Source: CAVYUC01 sp963816685 (GTDB taxonomy: Bacteria > Bacteroidota > Bacteroidia > Bacteroidales > Prolixibacteraceae). Taken from it: a stretch of 64,000 nucleotides of DNA. The DNA is taken from the NCBI GenBank assembly GCA_963816685.1, contig CAWFMB010000005.1, positions 1-64,000 on the forward strand. The letters are read 5' to 3'. The stretch's first letter is position 1. The number at the start of each line of letters is the position of its first letter. Below, in pieces: positions 52,120 through 60,786 of this stretch. The translations under genes were made by a program, and so were the position numbers. The notes under the pieces were generated by a model. That model saw only the letters and a program-made list of their open reading frames with translations, searched no databases and was not told where the DNA came from.

Positions 52120-53253
52120 ATGAAACGAACTAAATTACTTTACCTGATTTTTATTTTCCCGCTTTTTTATTCATGCGGGATGAAAGAACCGGATAATCAC
52201 ATCAAACTGGTTAATCCGGACGCTACGGAGAAAACTCAAAAACTGTACAATTTCATTCAGGATATTGGTGGAAAGTATACCCTGGCAGGACAACACGAAT
52301 ATTGCGGGAAAGGCTCTGTTTATACGGATCAGCTGGAAGAAATGACAGGTAAAAGAGCCGTTATCCTGGGCTCTGATTTTAGCTGGTGTGCAGAAGGTGA
52401 ATCAGCTAACCGTTTTCAACATTGCGGTCCGTTAAATCTGTCGGCTCCTGCCACTCCCTTTGAATTTCTTGACATAACCATGGAACAGGCCCGCGATGAA
52501 TTAATTGAAGAAGTGAAGGCACGATATGCTGAAGGACAAATCATTACATTGATGTGGCATGGCTGCTTTCCAACGGATGGGGATTGCTGCGACGGCTCGT
52601 CCATCTGGGCCATGGAGAACCGGCCAACTCCGGAAGAGTGGGATGAACTGGTTACTGAAGGTACACCACTGAATGATGCCTGGAAAAAAGGTGCGGACAA
52701 AATTGCCGGTTACCTGAAACAGTTGCAGGAGGCAGGTATCCCGGTTCTTTGGCGGCCCTACCACGAAATGAACGGAGTATGGTTCTGGTGGTGCAATCAA
52801 CCCGGTGACAACGGTTTTAAGCGCCTGTGGATAATGATGTACGATCGTTTTACAAATTATCATCAACTGAATAATCTGATTTGGGTATGGAACACCAACG
52901 CCCCGCGCGACAGGCCAAACGATGAAGCCTGGCCGTATGAAGATTTTTATCCTGGCAGCGAATATGTGGACATTCTTGCGGCAGATGTTTACCGAAATGA
53001 TTACAAACAATCCCATCACGATGATTTGATTGAACTGGGCGGTGGAAAACCGGTTGCACTGGGTGAGGTAGGAAACATACCAACTCCTGAAATCCTTGAA
53101 AACCAAGCCGGATGGACATGGTATATGCCATGGGGCTGGCTGCATTTCATATCAAACGATGTGGCTTTAATCAAAGAAATGATGAACAGCGAAAAAGTGC
53201 TGACTCTCGATGAAATTGAAGTGGATGGGAAAGGAAATTATTCTGTAAAATAG
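52120..53253 (+). CDS. GH26 beta-mannanase lipoprotein
   Basis: 377 aa. Lipoprotein signal LIFIFPLFYSC (Cys 19). GH26 barrel with acid/base E216 in RPYHEMNG and nucleophile E316 in ALGEVGN; other landmarks are LAGQHEYCG, IITLMWHGCFP and NLIWVWNTNAPRD. It should cleave internal beta-1,4-mannosidic bonds, with some members acting on mixed-linkage glucan or xylan. Intact, and the guide for repairing the frameshifted copy at 47351-48344. Cys-rich segment ATDGDCCDGSS-like (PTDGDCCDGS). Confidence 0.9.
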   Translation: MKRTKLLYLIFIFPLFYSCGMKEPDNHIKLVNPDATEKTQKLYNFIQDIGGKYTLAGQHEYCGKGSVYTDQLEEMTGKRAVILGSDFSWCAEGESANRFQHCGPLNLSAPATPFEFLDITMEQARDELIEEVKARYAEGQIITLMWHGCFPTDGDCCDGSSIWAMENRPTPEEWDELVTEGTPLNDAWKKGADKIAGYLKQLQEAGIPVLWRPYHEMNGVWFWWCNQPGDNGFKRLWIMMYDRFTNYHQLNNLIWVWNTNAPRDRPNDEAWPYEDFYPGSEYVDILAADVYRNDYKQSHHDDLIELGGGKPVALGEVGNIPTPEILENQAGWTWYMPWGWLHFISNDVALIKEMMNSEKVLTLDEIEVDGKGNYSVK

Positions 53254-53308
53254 AATGTCCTGTTTAAAATTTTATGCAGGGAGAATGTTTTTCATCCCTT
53301 CTTTTTAT

Positions 53309-53863
53309 TCAATATGAATTAAACCTGAAAATGTCCTCTACTGGTTTACGGATTTTTTTACGCAATTTATAATCTTCAGGCGGATAGCCTAAAGTGATTA
53401 CTAATCCCACTTTTCTTTTCTTCGGAATATTTAAAAGCTGTTTTATTTTTTTCCCGTCAAACCAGCCAATAATGCATGTTCCGAGGCCAAGTTCGGCAGC
53501 CTGCAGGCAAAAATAGGCAGCTGCAATACCTGCATCATATTCCGGATATTCCTGATTTTTAACACTCCCGCCAATCCGGGCAATCAGTTTTGCCCTTTCA
53601 ATTACAAGAACAGCAATTACCGGAGCTTGTACTGCAAATTTATTGAATGAAATGGTTTTACTGAAAGTGGTTTCTGCCAGCTGGTTTTTCAGTTCAGGTT
53701 CATCTGCGATTATAAATTTCCAGGGTTGTGAATTACAGGCCGATGGTGCAATATGGACTGCTTTAATCAGTTGCTCAATCTTTTCTTTTTCTACTGGTTT
53801 GTCTGTGTATTTTCTTACACTTTGACGCTGGTTAATAAGTTCCTGAAAATTCATATTATTCAT
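53309..53863 (-). CDS. Nitroreductase family protein
   Basis: 184 aa from ATG 53863 (ATG 53854 also possible); a longer frame to 53887 adds residues unlike the family. FMN site: LINQRQSVRKYTDKPVEKEKIEQL at the N-terminus, APSACNSQPWKFII (substrate and FMN contacts) and LGLGTCIIGWFDGKKIKQLL, then LVITLGYPPED near the end. NAD(P)H-dependent reductase of quinones or nitro compounds; the natural substrate is unknown. Convergent with the GH26 gene. Confidence 0.88.
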   Translation of the reverse strand: MNNMNFQELINQRQSVRKYTDKPVEKEKIEQLIKAVHIAPSACNSQPWKFIIADEPELKNQLAETTFSKTISFNKFAVQAPVIAVLVIERAKLIARIGGSVKNQEYPEYDAGIAAAYFCLQAAELGLGTCIIGWFDGKKIKQLLNIPKKRKVGLVITLGYPPEDYKLRKKIRKPVEDIFRFNSY

Positions 53864-53978
53864 TTGAAATACTGCGAATTTAACCAATTCATTTTAATTA
53901 TAACCTGAACCAAACTGGTTAATCTTTCGTAAAACTGCTAATGCTTTTTATTTTTATTCACCTTAAAATCAAAAAATT

Positions 53979-54194
53979 ATGCCCGAAAGTGTTTACAAAA
54001 TTATCGAATTGGTCGGAAGCAGTCCCGAATCCTGGGAAAAAGCGGCTCAGAATGCAATTACCCGCGCTTCAGAATCTTTGCGCGATCTAAGAATTGCAGA
54101 AGTTGTCCAAATGGACATGCACATTTATGAAGGTAAAATAAAATATTACCGCACGAAACTGAAAGTGTCTTTTAAGTACGAGGATACTGAATAA
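53979..54194 (+). CDS. Dodecin family flavin-binding protein
   Basis: 71 aa, the usual dodecin length. MPESVYKIIELVGSSPESWEKAAQNAI with the Trp (W19) that stacks on flavin, then LRIAEVVQMDMHIYEGKIKYYRTKLKVSFKYE. Dodecins form hollow dodecamers that store or buffer flavins and other ligands. Single gene. Confidence 0.93.
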   Translation: MPESVYKIIELVGSSPESWEKAAQNAITRASESLRDLRIAEVVQMDMHIYEGKIKYYRTKLKVSFKYEDTE

Positions 54195-54437
54195 TTTAAT
54201 TCGGTTTAATTAAGAGTAGGATGCAGCCACTCATTGAATCACTGCCGGAATTTTATTGAAGACATATAAACTGAAAGGTTTATTTTTCAAATTTCAGGTT
54301 TTGCCAAACTCACGGGGTTTTTAATGAAGTGTTGAGTTATGGCGGAGCTATGGTTATAATTAAGCAAATACCAGCGACTAACCTGGAGAATAAGCTGGTT
54401 GATTTGGCTTCCGGAGGATTATTAGTATCCGGCCGGA

Positions 54438-54466
54438 AGTGTAATTTAAAGTCTGTCTGATCATTT
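54438..54466. repeat. Flanking direct repeat, left copy
   Basis: AGTGTAATTTAAAGTCTGTC then TGATCATTT; matches 54640-54668 with two differences, 202 bases apart. Confidence 0.75.
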
Positions 54467-54512
54467 CTTCTGTTTTTCAACCGTACCTGCCTTATATTAA
54501 GTACGTATTATT

Positions 54513-54615
54513 TTCGTATCAAATTCGTATCAAATTCGTACTAAATTCGGACTAAATTCGCGAAACCGCGAATTTAGTCCGAATTTAATACGAGTATAGT
54601 CCGAATTTAATACGG
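54513..54615. repeat. 11-bp-phased palindromic repeat array B
   Basis: TTCG occurs at 54513, 54524, 54535, 54546 and 54557, exactly 11 bases apart (units such as TTCGTATCAAA, TTCGTACTAAA, TTCGGACTAAA). The centre is a palindrome: 21 perfect base pairs (54542-54562 with 54567-54587) around AAAC, extending to 27 with one mismatch. The right side contains GTCCGAATTTAATACG twice, 22 bases (two units) apart. Related to array A near 18.9 kb. Confidence 0.85.
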
Positions 54616-54639
54616 AGAAGAAACCTCTCATTTATAGGG

Positions 54640-54668
54640 AGTGTAATTTAAGGTCTGTCTGATTATTT
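54640..54668. repeat. Flanking direct repeat, right copy
   Basis: AGTGTAATTTAAGGTCTGTC then TGATTATTT; see 54438-54466. Confidence 0.75.
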
Positions 54669-54806
54669 TTCTTCTTTCAGGATTCCCGGGGTAAGGTTTG
54701 GGCTTTTGATTTATTGTTACAGAATAACCGGCAGGAGCTTATCACCACAGCGGTCTTTCTTCTGAAAAGGTGTGCCGGCAGGTGATTTAACATTCCCTGT
54801 GAACCT

Positions 54807-54843
54807 AAAAGAGGCAGCAACTTATTATGTTGCTGCCTCTTTT
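54807..54843 (-). terminator. Terminator after porX
   Basis: Perfect 15-bp stem AAAAGAGGCAGCAAC (54807-54821) / GTTGCTGCCTCTTTT (54829-54843), 7-base loop; TTTT on both sides. It lies 31 bases after the porX stop and may also end transcripts from dodecin. Confidence 0.8.
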
Positions 54844-54873
54844 ACCGTCTGTATTTTCCTGAGCTGTTTAATT

Positions 54874-56430
54874 TTATCCTTTTGGGCGTAAAGTAACCAA
54901 AGGTATAATCATCTCTTCCATTGAAATACCGCCATGCTGGAAGGTATCTTTATAATATTTGGCATAATAATTAAAGTTGTTGGGATAGGCAAGAAAATCT
55001 GTATTGTTGGCAAAAATATAGCTTGTACTTACATTCCGTGAAGGTAAATAAGCCTTTCTTGGATCGCGGACTTCAAAAACCTGTTTTGATTTGTAATTCA
55101 GATTTTTACCAAGTTTATAACGCAGGTTGGTATTTGTTTCGCGGTCGCCAATTACTTTTACCGGATTATCTACACGAATGGCGCCGTGGTCGGTAGTTAC
55201 CACCACGTGTATATTGTTTTCGGCAAGGCTGCGGATTAAATCGAGCAGTGATGAGTGGTTGAACCAGCTTAGCGTTAACGATCGGTAGGCTTTTTCATTG
55301 TTTGCCAGTTCGCGAATCATGTCCATTTCAGTGCGGGCATGCGAGATCATATCCACAAAATTGAATACCATCACTGATAAATCATTGCTCAAAACATTTT
55401 GAAGACTTTCACTTATCTGACCTTCACGCCGGATTCCCGATACTTTTTCAAAGTAAAGTTTTTCCTTTCTGCCGTGACGTGATAATTGTTTTCGCAACAA
55501 CTCTTCCTCGAAACGGTTTTTATATCCTTCATTATCATCATCATCCCAATATTCAGGATAAAGTTTTTCAATTTCCGAAGGCATCAAACCTGCAAACATT
55601 GCATTTCGTGCATACATGGTGGCTGTTGGTAAAATGCTGTAATACAATTCATCGGCTTCAATACGGTAATATTCTTCGAAAACAGGACTGAGTGTACGCC
55701 ACTGGTCGAAACGCAGATTGTCAATCACCAATACAAAAACCTTTTTGCCGCTATCAAGCAGCGGGAAGATGCGGTGTTTGAAAATATCGGGTGACAACAT
55801 GGGCCTGTCGCCAAACTTCATATCGAACCAGTAGATATAATTGTCTTTTATAAACCTGAAAAAAGCTTTATTTGCATCGTCTTTCTGCATGGCAAGAATC
55901 TGATCCATTGCAGAATCTTCCGATTCGCTGAGCTCGATTTCCCAGTGAACAAGTTTTTTATAAATATCTTTCCACTCCTGGTAATTGAGCCTGTCATTAA
56001 TGCGCATCCCGATTTGCGAAAACTGCGTTTGATAAGCCGAAGTGGTTTGTTGCGTTACCAGCCTTTTTTGATCGATGTTCTTTTTAAGTGTGAGCAGAAT
56101 TTGTTTTGGGTTCACTGGTTTTATGAGGTAATCAGCAATTTTTGAACCAATGGCCTCATCCATAATATTTTCTTCTTCGCTTTTGGTAATCATTACCACC
56201 GGCACATTTGGTGAAACTGTTTTTATTTCGGTAAGTGTTTCGAGCCCCGTCATCCCCGGCATATTTTCGTCCAGAAAAATGATGTCGTAAAAACTGCTTT
56301 TTACCTTTTCAACAGCATCGAGTCCATTGTTTGCAGTTTCAACTTCATACTCTTTTTCCTGGAGAAAAATAATGTGTGCGCGCAGCATGTCAATTTCATC
56401 ATCAATCCAGAGAATGCGTGGTTTTCTCAT
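54874..56430 (-). CDS. porX: T9SS response regulator PorX (receiver plus PglZ-type phosphatase domain)
   Basis: 518 aa. Receiver domain 1-120 (ILWIDDEIDML, phosphoacceptor D54 in IIFLDENMPGMTGLETL, K in YLIKPVNPKQ). The remaining ~310 residues are a helical connector and an alkaline-phosphatase-superfamily/PglZ domain (VFVLVIDNLRFDQWRTL with metal Asp, ILPTATMYARNAMF with the active-site Thr, NFVDMISHART and VVTTDHGAIRV with zinc ligands). This domain order is that of PorX, which with sensor PorY controls T9SS gene expression. It lies 86 bases downstream of the porW/sprE-type gene, an arrangement familiar in Bacteroidota. Confidence 0.93.
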   Translation of the reverse strand: MRKPRILWIDDEIDMLRAHIIFLQEKEYEVETANNGLDAVEKVKSSFYDIIFLDENMPGMTGLETLTEIKTVSPNVPVVMITKSEEENIMDEAIGSKIADYLIKPVNPKQILLTLKKNIDQKRLVTQQTTSAYQTQFSQIGMRINDRLNYQEWKDIYKKLVHWEIELSESEDSAMDQILAMQKDDANKAFFRFIKDNYIYWFDMKFGDRPMLSPDIFKHRIFPLLDSGKKVFVLVIDNLRFDQWRTLSPVFEEYYRIEADELYYSILPTATMYARNAMFAGLMPSEIEKLYPEYWDDDDNEGYKNRFEEELLRKQLSRHGRKEKLYFEKVSGIRREGQISESLQNVLSNDLSVMVFNFVDMISHARTEMDMIRELANNEKAYRSLTLSWFNHSSLLDLIRSLAENNIHVVVTTDHGAIRVDNPVKVIGDRETNTNLRYKLGKNLNYKSKQVFEVRDPRKAYLPSRNVSTSYIFANNTDFLAYPNNFNYYAKYYKDTFQHGGISMEEMIIPLVTLRPKG

Positions 56431-56516
56431 AATATTATCCGGTTAAAATGTTATTTAAAAAGTAGAACAAAAAAAGTACCGCGGTGTTTCCGGTTAACAA
56501 ACTTTAACCTGATGGA

Positions 56517-59500
56517 TTAATTTTCCAGATAAACGCGCTTGTAAAAATTCATGTAATCCAAAATGTTCTTTTCGGTTAAAAAGATATCGAAGTTTTCATT
56601 TGAAATCAGGAAATTCCGGTAACTGCCCGATCCAAGTGGAGCATACAAATCCCGATCCTGAACAAGTATTTTGAAATATTGTGTTGCAGTTTTATTATCC
56701 GGCAGTCCCGAAATTGCAACTATCTGTCTGAATTCATCCAGTGGTTTTTCCTCAATTTTCAGATTCAGAGTACTGTAATTTGATTGATTGAACTGCTGCA
56801 GGCCTTCAACAAACCCTGGTTTGTTTATTCCTTCTTTCGGAATTACAAATACAAAATAATGTGGTTTATCCACATCTTCATTGTACGGCCCGGCATATTT
56901 TTCGGGAGCCGGTTCCAGTACATCTTCAGTAACTGTTGTTACCTCTTCGCTCAACTGTACCGGCTGGGAAACCGGTGGTTCAGCCTGAGGTGTTTGAGGC
57001 GTTTGCGCCTGGTTCCGCTGAATATAATTTGCACGGAAGAAATCGATGTAATCTTCCACATTTTCTTCTTCTGTCAGTTTCTGAAGATTATCGTCTGTTA
57101 TCAGGAAATTACGATAAGTTGTTTTTCCAAGCGGCTCAAACAAATCTCTTGTAATTACCACTTTTCTGAAATAAGACATGGATTCATTCAACGTTGGGAT
57201 ACCTTTTACCACCAGCAACTGGTAATCGCCGGCTTTTTTCAGCTGAAGTGCGAGGTTCCACACCCTGAATTCGTTCCGGTTAAACGTTGAAAACCCATTG
57301 AGGGCCTGCCGCAGCGACATTCCCAAATCTTTGACAGCAAGCACAAAACTTTGTGTGGTATCGATATCAGCAGTAAACACATTGTTTGCAGCACCTGCAT
57401 TCACCACCACAAATTCTCCTTTTTCGCGCAGCATTTCTTCTTCTTCCCTTGCTTTTGCCATCATCTCTTCGGGCGAAAGTTCAAGTTCATCATCGCTGAA
57501 ATCGGGACCTATATAACGGCTGTAATTCTTAACAAAGAATTTCAAATAATCGGCAAGTGATTTTTCATTCATCACTTCGCGGTAATTGTTTGAAGAAACT
57601 ACAAAATTCACATAATCCAAACCTTTAAGCGCTTGAAAAACCGGTGCTTTACGAATTATTGCCCTGTGGTAAATGAGGGCATTTTCTTTATTTTCGAGCG
57701 AACGGATTATGGCTAAGGCAACATTATCATTCAGGTTTTCGGTTTCAATATCGAAATCGATTTTTGTATAATGATCGATATTATAATTGGCAATATCGAA
57801 TTTCAGCCGGTTTAAATCGACGCTGGCACTCCGGGGGTAGGCAATTACAAAATAGTGCAGCAAATCTTCCTCATACGAATATTTCCCGCCAAATTCATCG
57901 TTTGCCATTTTATCCTCCATCAGCAATTCTTCATTCTGAATTTCTTCGTTAATGTAACCCAGGTCCACCAGTTTCTGGTAATCCGCAAGTGTGCTGTCCT
58001 GAATTAATTGAAGAATTTCGGCAGCCAGTGGTGTTGGTTCGGCCTTTGGATAGGTGGTGATATAACCATTCAAAATAAATTCAAAATTATGAATATCTGT
58101 TTGGGTACCCTGTGCCACCATTTCCATAAAATCGAGTTTTGGAAGAATGATGCTGTCGGGTTTCATCTTTTTCAAATCCTGGGCGAGGGTAATAACATCG
58201 CGGTAACGGCCCGAGCGATAACTCCGGAAGGTCTCCTGGTACAGCTGGTTCATACTGTCGGTGCGGGCTTCCATTTCCACGAAGAAATTTGGATTAACCA
58301 GGAACTGTGCATATTTACTTTCGGGATAGGTTGAAATGATAAGGTTGCGATAGTAATCAGCCTTTTGTTTGTCGCCCATTAATTCATACAAATCATACAA
58401 ATCAAACCATGCCGAAAGCACATAATCAGTCTCGGGATAGCGGCTGACCAATTCCTCAAACGAAGCGGCAGAACGTTGGTAATTCGAGAATTCGGATTTA
58501 AATATCTTTCCTGCATTATACAGTGCATCCCGGATACGTTGGTGCGAAACGGCCATCAGGGAATCATTCAGGGGCAGATCCTGTGTATAAAATTCTTTTT
58601 GCAGCGGGTCTTCCACGCGTACTATCATCTGGCTTGAATCGATGGCTTCCGTTTCAGCAATTTCATCCATTGAAACGGTATTTTTATTGGAGCGCCGCCA
58701 GTCGTCCTCCAGTTTCCGGCGGCCCCAGCGCTGCTGGAAAGTTACCTTACCATACGAAACGGTCTGCGGATTGTAAAAATACCAGCCTGCACCTTCCGAC
58801 CCGGACCCCATTCCCATCCTGTAACGGTTGGAACGGTAATATCCCTGTCCCTGCTGACCCTGAAGTGCAAGGTTTTCAGCGTTTCGCTGCCGCTCCTGTT
58901 CTTCCTTCATCAACCGGGCTATTAAGCTTTCACGTTCTACCGGCGGCATTTTTGCAACCTTCTGTAAACTATCTTCGCGTTCTACAGTTAAAAGATTATC
59001 AATCAGATTGCTAAGCGATTTGTATTTTGCAGAAAGCTGCTGGTAATTTGGATATGTTTCATCCACAATAATCATTGCACTGTCGTAATATGCCTGTGCT
59101 TTCCGGTAATGTAAATCTTCGAAATAAATATCAGCAAGTGTAATCGCAGAAAGTGCACGCTGGAATTGGTTTTGGAAACTTGTGGCTACTGAACTTGCAT
59201 AATTTTCAATGGCGACATCGCGGTTTCCTTCCTTAAAAAATATATTTCCAAGAGCATAATAAATCTGATCGCGAAAATCAACATTCTTTTTATCGCGCAG
59301 CATTTTATGCAGTTCTTTTTTTGTTTTCTCTGCATCACCTTCGCCGGAGAAAACACCTGCTGCATTAATTTTTGCATTGAATGCCATTATGTAATCCGGG
59401 TTCATTTTTCGTACAGCTTCGTAAGCGCTGGCGGCAAGCATTGGCTTGTCAATCTCCTGGTACAGTTGGGCTTCGATATATTGAAGACGGGCTTTGTCTC

Positions 59501-60248
59501 CTTTCCAGAATGTTTTTTTAAGGGCGATATCCAGAAACTTGATGGCTTCTGCATATTCCTGCTGCTTCATGTAATAATCGGCTGTGGCCACTGCCAAATC
59601 GCGTTCAAGTTTACGTGGAAAATTATCATCGGTTTGCACTGCCTGAATCACTTCAGAGGCCTCTACAAACCTTCCCAGTTCAGAATAGCTGCGAATCAGC
59701 CAGACATACGCTTCGTATTTTGATTCGTCATCTGGATATTTACGGGTAACATACGATAAATTGGTAATGGCAGCCATGAAATTATGCTGGTAATAATAGG
59801 CTTTTCCCATCAGCAGATAACTGTCGTCAATCCAGTTGTTAAACTCTTCCTGGCTTGCAAATTCCTGGTATTTGCGTGTGCGCCTCTTTTTTCTTTTTGG
59901 CTTTTCGGTAATGGAATGAATTTCAATAAGTTTCGATGCTTTTATAACCGTCAGTTCCATATCTGATTTTACAAGCTTTGCCGCCGACGGATCGCTTGCT
60001 TTGTAAATGGGCAGAATCCGGGTAAAATCATCTTCAATACTTTCATCTATTTTTTCAACACCCTTTTCAAGGCTTTCATTTGCATTGAAATACACGTTGT
60101 ACTGAGATGTAAGATTATGAAAAGCACGCGACATCCGGGTGTTCTTTTGTGTAGAACATCCCCAGGAAAGCAACACCACAACCGATATACTTACCGAATA
60201 TAAAAACAGTTTTTTCAAAAAAAGATCTTTTTTTATTTGCTCTATCAA
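56517..60248 (-). CDS. porW: T9SS lipoprotein PorW/SprE-type, tetratricopeptide repeats
   Basis: 1243 aa, started from TTG 60248 (no ATG lies before the signal). Signal peptide with lipobox Cys 31 (LLSWGCSTQKN). The N-terminal region SRAFHNLTSQYNVYFNANESLEKGVEKI is typical of SprE/PorW. About 150-700 has TPR-like helical pairs (YLLMGKAYYYQHNFMAAITNLSYVTRKYP, AIENYASSVATSFQNQFQRALS, ASFEELVSRYPETDYVLSAWFDLYDLYELMGD). A central Gly/Tyr segment around 455-480 precedes GWYFYNPQTVSYGKVTFQQRWGRRKLEDDWR. The C-terminal part contains repeated ANYIQRNQ-type stretches that end in YRNFLI. T9SS component needed for secretion and gliding in characterised relatives. Confidence 0.9.
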   Translation of the reverse strand: MIEQIKKDLFLKKLFLYSVSISVVVLLSWGCSTQKNTRMSRAFHNLTSQYNVYFNANESLEKGVEKIDESIEDDFTRILPIYKASDPSAAKLVKSDMELTVIKASKLIEIHSITEKPKRKKRRTRKYQEFASQEEFNNWIDDSYLLMGKAYYYQHNFMAAITNLSYVTRKYPDDESKYEAYVWLIRSYSELGRFVEASEVIQAVQTDDNFPRKLERDLAVATADYYMKQQEYAEAIKFLDIALKKTFWKGDKARLQYIEAQLYQEIDKPMLAASAYEAVRKMNPDYIMAFNAKINAAGVFSGEGDAEKTKKELHKMLRDKKNVDFRDQIYYALGNIFFKEGNRDVAIENYASSVATSFQNQFQRALSAITLADIYFEDLHYRKAQAYYDSAMIIVDETYPNYQQLSAKYKSLSNLIDNLLTVEREDSLQKVAKMPPVERESLIARLMKEEQERQRNAENLALQGQQGQGYYRSNRYRMGMGSGSEGAGWYFYNPQTVSYGKVTFQQRWGRRKLEDDWRRSNKNTVSMDEIAETEAIDSSQMIVRVEDPLQKEFYTQDLPLNDSLMAVSHQRIRDALYNAGKIFKSEFSNYQRSAASFEELVSRYPETDYVLSAWFDLYDLYELMGDKQKADYYRNLIISTYPESKYAQFLVNPNFFVEMEARTDSMNQLYQETFRSYRSGRYRDVITLAQDLKKMKPDSIILPKLDFMEMVAQGTQTDIHNFEFILNGYITTYPKAEPTPLAAEILQLIQDSTLADYQKLVDLGYINEEIQNEELLMEDKMANDEFGGKYSYEEDLLHYFVIAYPRSASVDLNRLKFDIANYNIDHYTKIDFDIETENLNDNVALAIIRSLENKENALIYHRAIIRKAPVFQALKGLDYVNFVVSSNNYREVMNEKSLADYLKFFVKNYSRYIGPDFSDDELELSPEEMMAKAREEEEMLREKGEFVVVNAGAANNVFTADIDTTQSFVLAVKDLGMSLRQALNGFSTFNRNEFRVWNLALQLKKAGDYQLLVVKGIPTLNESMSYFRKVVITRDLFEPLGKTTYRNFLITDDNLQKLTEEENVEDYIDFFRANYIQRNQAQTPQTPQAEPPVSQPVQLSEEVTTVTEDVLEPAPEKYAGPYNEDVDKPHYFVFVIPKEGINKPGFVEGLQQFNQSNYSTLNLKIEEKPLDEFRQIVAISGLPDNKTATQYFKILVQDRDLYAPLGSGSYRNFLISNENFDIFLTEKNILDYMNFYKRVYLEN

Positions 60249-60786
60249 TAACTGAAATTAATACAGATTATTGTATTTTTTTCCCGGTGATATTTATTGT
60301 TGCCGGGAAATGGCAAAAGTAGCATTTTTTTCAGTCTATACTTCAAGTGGTTTTGATCTGCAGGGTACATAAATGATGTTGTTTATTCCATGTTTTTATT
60401 TCATTCCGAAAAAGAAGGAATAAGGAATAAGAAATAACAAATAAGGAATAAGAAAGTAAAACCGTCGCCAGAGATTCTTCTCCTTCCTGATTCTGTTATT
60501 TCCTGTCCATCCTGCCAGACAGGCTTACTCGGTGTTTCTTATTTTAAGTGTCAGGCGATTTGATCTGCCGGATACGTATGTTTTTTGTCATTTCGAGAGG
60601 TTACTCAATTTATATTTGAACATAATGATACAATGACAGAGATCTGAATCAAGTTCAGCATGACGTTCAAATCAGCATTGGAAAATTAGTTAAATGCGTC
60701 ACCCTGAGCTCGTTTCAGGAGTAATTTTAATATGAAAAGATTTCTCCTTGCAAACGCGTCGAAATGACAGCGCTGATTACGCTTTC
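60249..60786. other. Spacer with hairpin, A-rich repeats and palindromic remnants
   Basis: TTCCCGG (60281-60287) and CCGGGAA (60303-60309) form a 7-bp stem. 60412-60460 has several AAGGAATAAGAAAT-like repeats. A composite palindromic element occupies 60586-60769 (separate entry). No gene seen. Confidence 0.6.
60586..60769. repeat. Composite dispersed repeat bounded by inverted 11-mers
   Basis: TGTCATTTCGA (60586-60596) and its exact reverse complement TCGAAATGACA (60759-60769) bound 162 bases that include CTGAATCAAGTTCAGCATGACG and a GTCACCCTGAGCTCGTTTCAG-like segment, both typical pieces of dispersed Bacteroidota palindromes. Related to the element at 5636-5707. Confidence 0.6.

Larger units (their letters stand above)
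54195..54806. other. Repeat-bearing spacer between convergent genes, no gene seen
   Basis: Contains two copies of a ~29-base direct repeat (54438-54466 and 54640-54668) bracketing the 11-bp-phased palindromic array B. No credible reading frame. Confidence 0.6.

Noticed and set aside
52501..53145. 214-codon minus-strand frame opposite the GH26 gene
   Set aside because: Its sequence is the antisense shadow of a gene with clear catalytic motifs and has no independent start region.
56784..57290. 168-codon + strand frame inside the porW/sprE gene
   Set aside because: Antisense shadow; the opposite strand has a 1243-aa protein with lipobox and TPR-like pattern.
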